NCBI GenBank assembly: GCA_025353525.1
Contig: JANXOO010000414.1
Coordinates: forward strand, 1-5,276
DNA: 5,276 nt
Source: Schlesneria sp.
GTDB taxonomy: Bacteria; Planctomycetota; Planctomycetia; Planctomycetales; Planctomycetaceae
Direction: 5' to 3'
The position numbers were made by a program, and so were the translations under genes. Below, in pieces: positions 4,719-5,276 of this stretch (position 1 is the first letter of the stretch; each line of letters begins with the position of its first letter). The notes beneath the pieces are model-generated. The model had not been told where the DNA came from and did not search any database. It saw nothing but the letters and a program-made list of their open reading frames with translations.

Positions 4719-4988
4719 TCATTCAACGGGATTGCTTGCTTCCGGCGCCACTGCACTCGTCACCACGCTGACGATGCTCCATCGCTTCAACCGGGACATC
4801 GGACGACTTTCGACGATCTCGACGATATCGCCAGTCTTCGAGACATTCTCTTCATCGTGAGCGTGACATACGGTCGTACCAGACACCGTCTTCTGATATT
4901 TCGCGTGCCGGTAGACACGACGTACTTCCACTCTTCGCGTCTTGTCGCAACGATCCGAAGCCACCACACCAATGAGTCGACGTCTCAT
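4719..4988 (-). CDS. rpsQ: 30S ribosomal protein S17
   Basis: S17 is a primary 16S rRNA-binding protein of OB-fold type in the small-subunit body. The 89-residue product begins MRRRLIGVVASDRCDKTRRV, the usual first strands with the D-K-T motif. The middle H-A-H-D-E-E-N block (42-48) corresponds to the conserved A-H-D-E-x-N, and the S17 signature GDIVEIVESRPMS is at 53-65, followed by RLKRWSIV. A tail of about ten residues (APEASNPVE) extends past the fold. The ATG at 4988 has AGGA (5000-4997) eight bases upstream. It lies between rpmC and rplN as usual, but 133 bases after rpmC rather than abutting it. Confidence 0.97.
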   Translation of the reverse strand: MRRRLIGVVASDRCDKTRRVEVRRVYRHAKYQKTVSGTTVCHAHDEENVSKTGDIVEIVESRPMSRLKRWSIVSVVTSAVAPEASNPVE

Positions 4989-5100
4989 AAATCATTTCCT
5001 GCCAACTGCGGTCAATCCCGCCCGAATTTTTGCCAAACTATCTCAACACACCGAACCCGACGCTTCCACTCGTGTCATTCACTGATACGAAAATCGATCC

Positions 5101-5121
5101 GCGATTCCTCAACTGAATCGC
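5101..5121 (-). other. Stem-loop directly after the rpmC stop codon
   Basis: Minus strand GCGATTC (5121-5115), seven-base loop, GAATCGC (5107-5101), seven perfect pairs beginning at the base after the TAG of rpmC. The downstream GGATCGATTTTCG has only a four-T run seven bases away, so a weak terminator is possible but a 3'-end or processing structure within a continuing transcript is equally likely. Confidence 0.5.
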
Positions 5122-5276
5122 CTATTTCGTCGCTGGAACCGTTGCCGCAACGCTTTTCTTCTCTGCGTCCTTTTTCTCTGCAATCTTTTTCTCTGCAATC
5201 ACGGTCGCAATCCGGGCGATCTGTCGACGCAGCACGGAACGCAGTCCGACCTTTGCTTTCGCGTCGTCGTGAGATC
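5122..5276 (-). CDS. rpmC: 50S ribosomal protein L29, C-terminal part (cut by window edge)
   Basis: L29 is a small helical protein beside the polypeptide exit tunnel, near the sites where signal recognition particle and trigger factor bind. Fifty C-terminal residues are visible; the start lies beyond the window. The helix with LRSVLRRQIARIATVIAEKK matches the conserved C-terminal helix of L29 (R-x-x-R-R-x-I-A-R-I-x-T). Beyond the point where most L29 proteins end, there is an added Lys/Glu/Ala tail (IAEKK, IAEKK, DAEKK) ending SVAATVPATK, encoded partly by a 15-base tandem repeat. The position directly before rpsQ is canonical. Assignment rests on this helix and on the gene order. Confidence 0.87.
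   Translation of the reverse strand, partial: SHDDAKAKVGLRSVLRRQIARIATVIAEKKIAEKKDAEKKSVAATVPATK
5155..5199 (-). repeat. 15-base tandem repeat in the rpmC tail
   Basis: Two perfect copies of ATTGCAGAGAAAAAG (minus strand, 5199-5185 and 5184-5170) are followed by a diverged third copy (5169-5155). They encode IAEKK, IAEKK and DAEKK in frame, so the C-terminal tail of L29 appears to have grown by in-frame duplication. Confidence 0.75.

Noticed and set aside
1..5276. Mobile element, CRISPR array, tRNA, rRNA or a novel gene system
   Set aside because: No transposase or integrase, no regularly spaced repeats, no tRNA-like or rRNA-like sequence; the coding content is entirely accounted for by conserved ribosomal protein genes and secY.

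Overview
The window is a stretch of a bacterial ribosomal-protein operon (end of the S10 cluster plus most of the spc cluster), read entirely from the minus strand. In transcription order, from high to low coordinates, it holds rpmC (L29, 3' part only), rpsQ (S17), rplN (L14), rplX (L24), rplE (L5), rpsN (S14, zinc type), rpsH (S8), rplF (L6), rplR (L18), rpsE (S5), rplO (L15) and secY (5' part only). All twelve reading frames look intact apart from the two cut by the window edges. Nothing on the plus strand looks like a real gene.

Layout: 5276-4339 carries rpmC, rpsQ and rplN; 4255-3309 carries rplX and rplE; 3068-2489 carries rpsN and rpsH, nearly abutting; 2272-1248 carries rplF and rplR; 1168-1 carries rpsE, rplO and secY, tightly packed. 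The products are components of both subunits (S17, S14, S8, S5; L29, L14, L24, L5, L6, L18, L15) plus the channel subunit of the general secretion translocon, the usual mix for co-regulated synthesis of the translation and export machinery.

Two things depart from the textbook operon. First, rpmD (L30), which normally lies between rpsE and rplO, is missing: the rpsE stop and the preferred rplO start are one base apart. Second, several spacers are unusually long for an spc operon (133, 83, 53, 240, 216, 119 and 79 bases), and most contain clear stem-loops, including four consecutive hairpins between rpsH and rplF and a hairpin that would mask a perfect Shine-Dalgarno sequence between rplF and rplR. 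None of the hairpins is followed by a convincing U-tract on the coding strand, so they look like RNA-processing, translational-control or readthrough structures rather than terminators.

Organism: a Gram-negative-type bacterium of moderate GC content. The absence of rpmD, a zinc-ribbon L24, the zinc-type S14, the loose spacing and often weak Shine-Dalgarno sequences are compatible with a planctomycete or related lineage, but that is an impression from family knowledge, not a proof. The window is essentially a housekeeping locus; the novelty lies in the structured spacers rather than in the genes.
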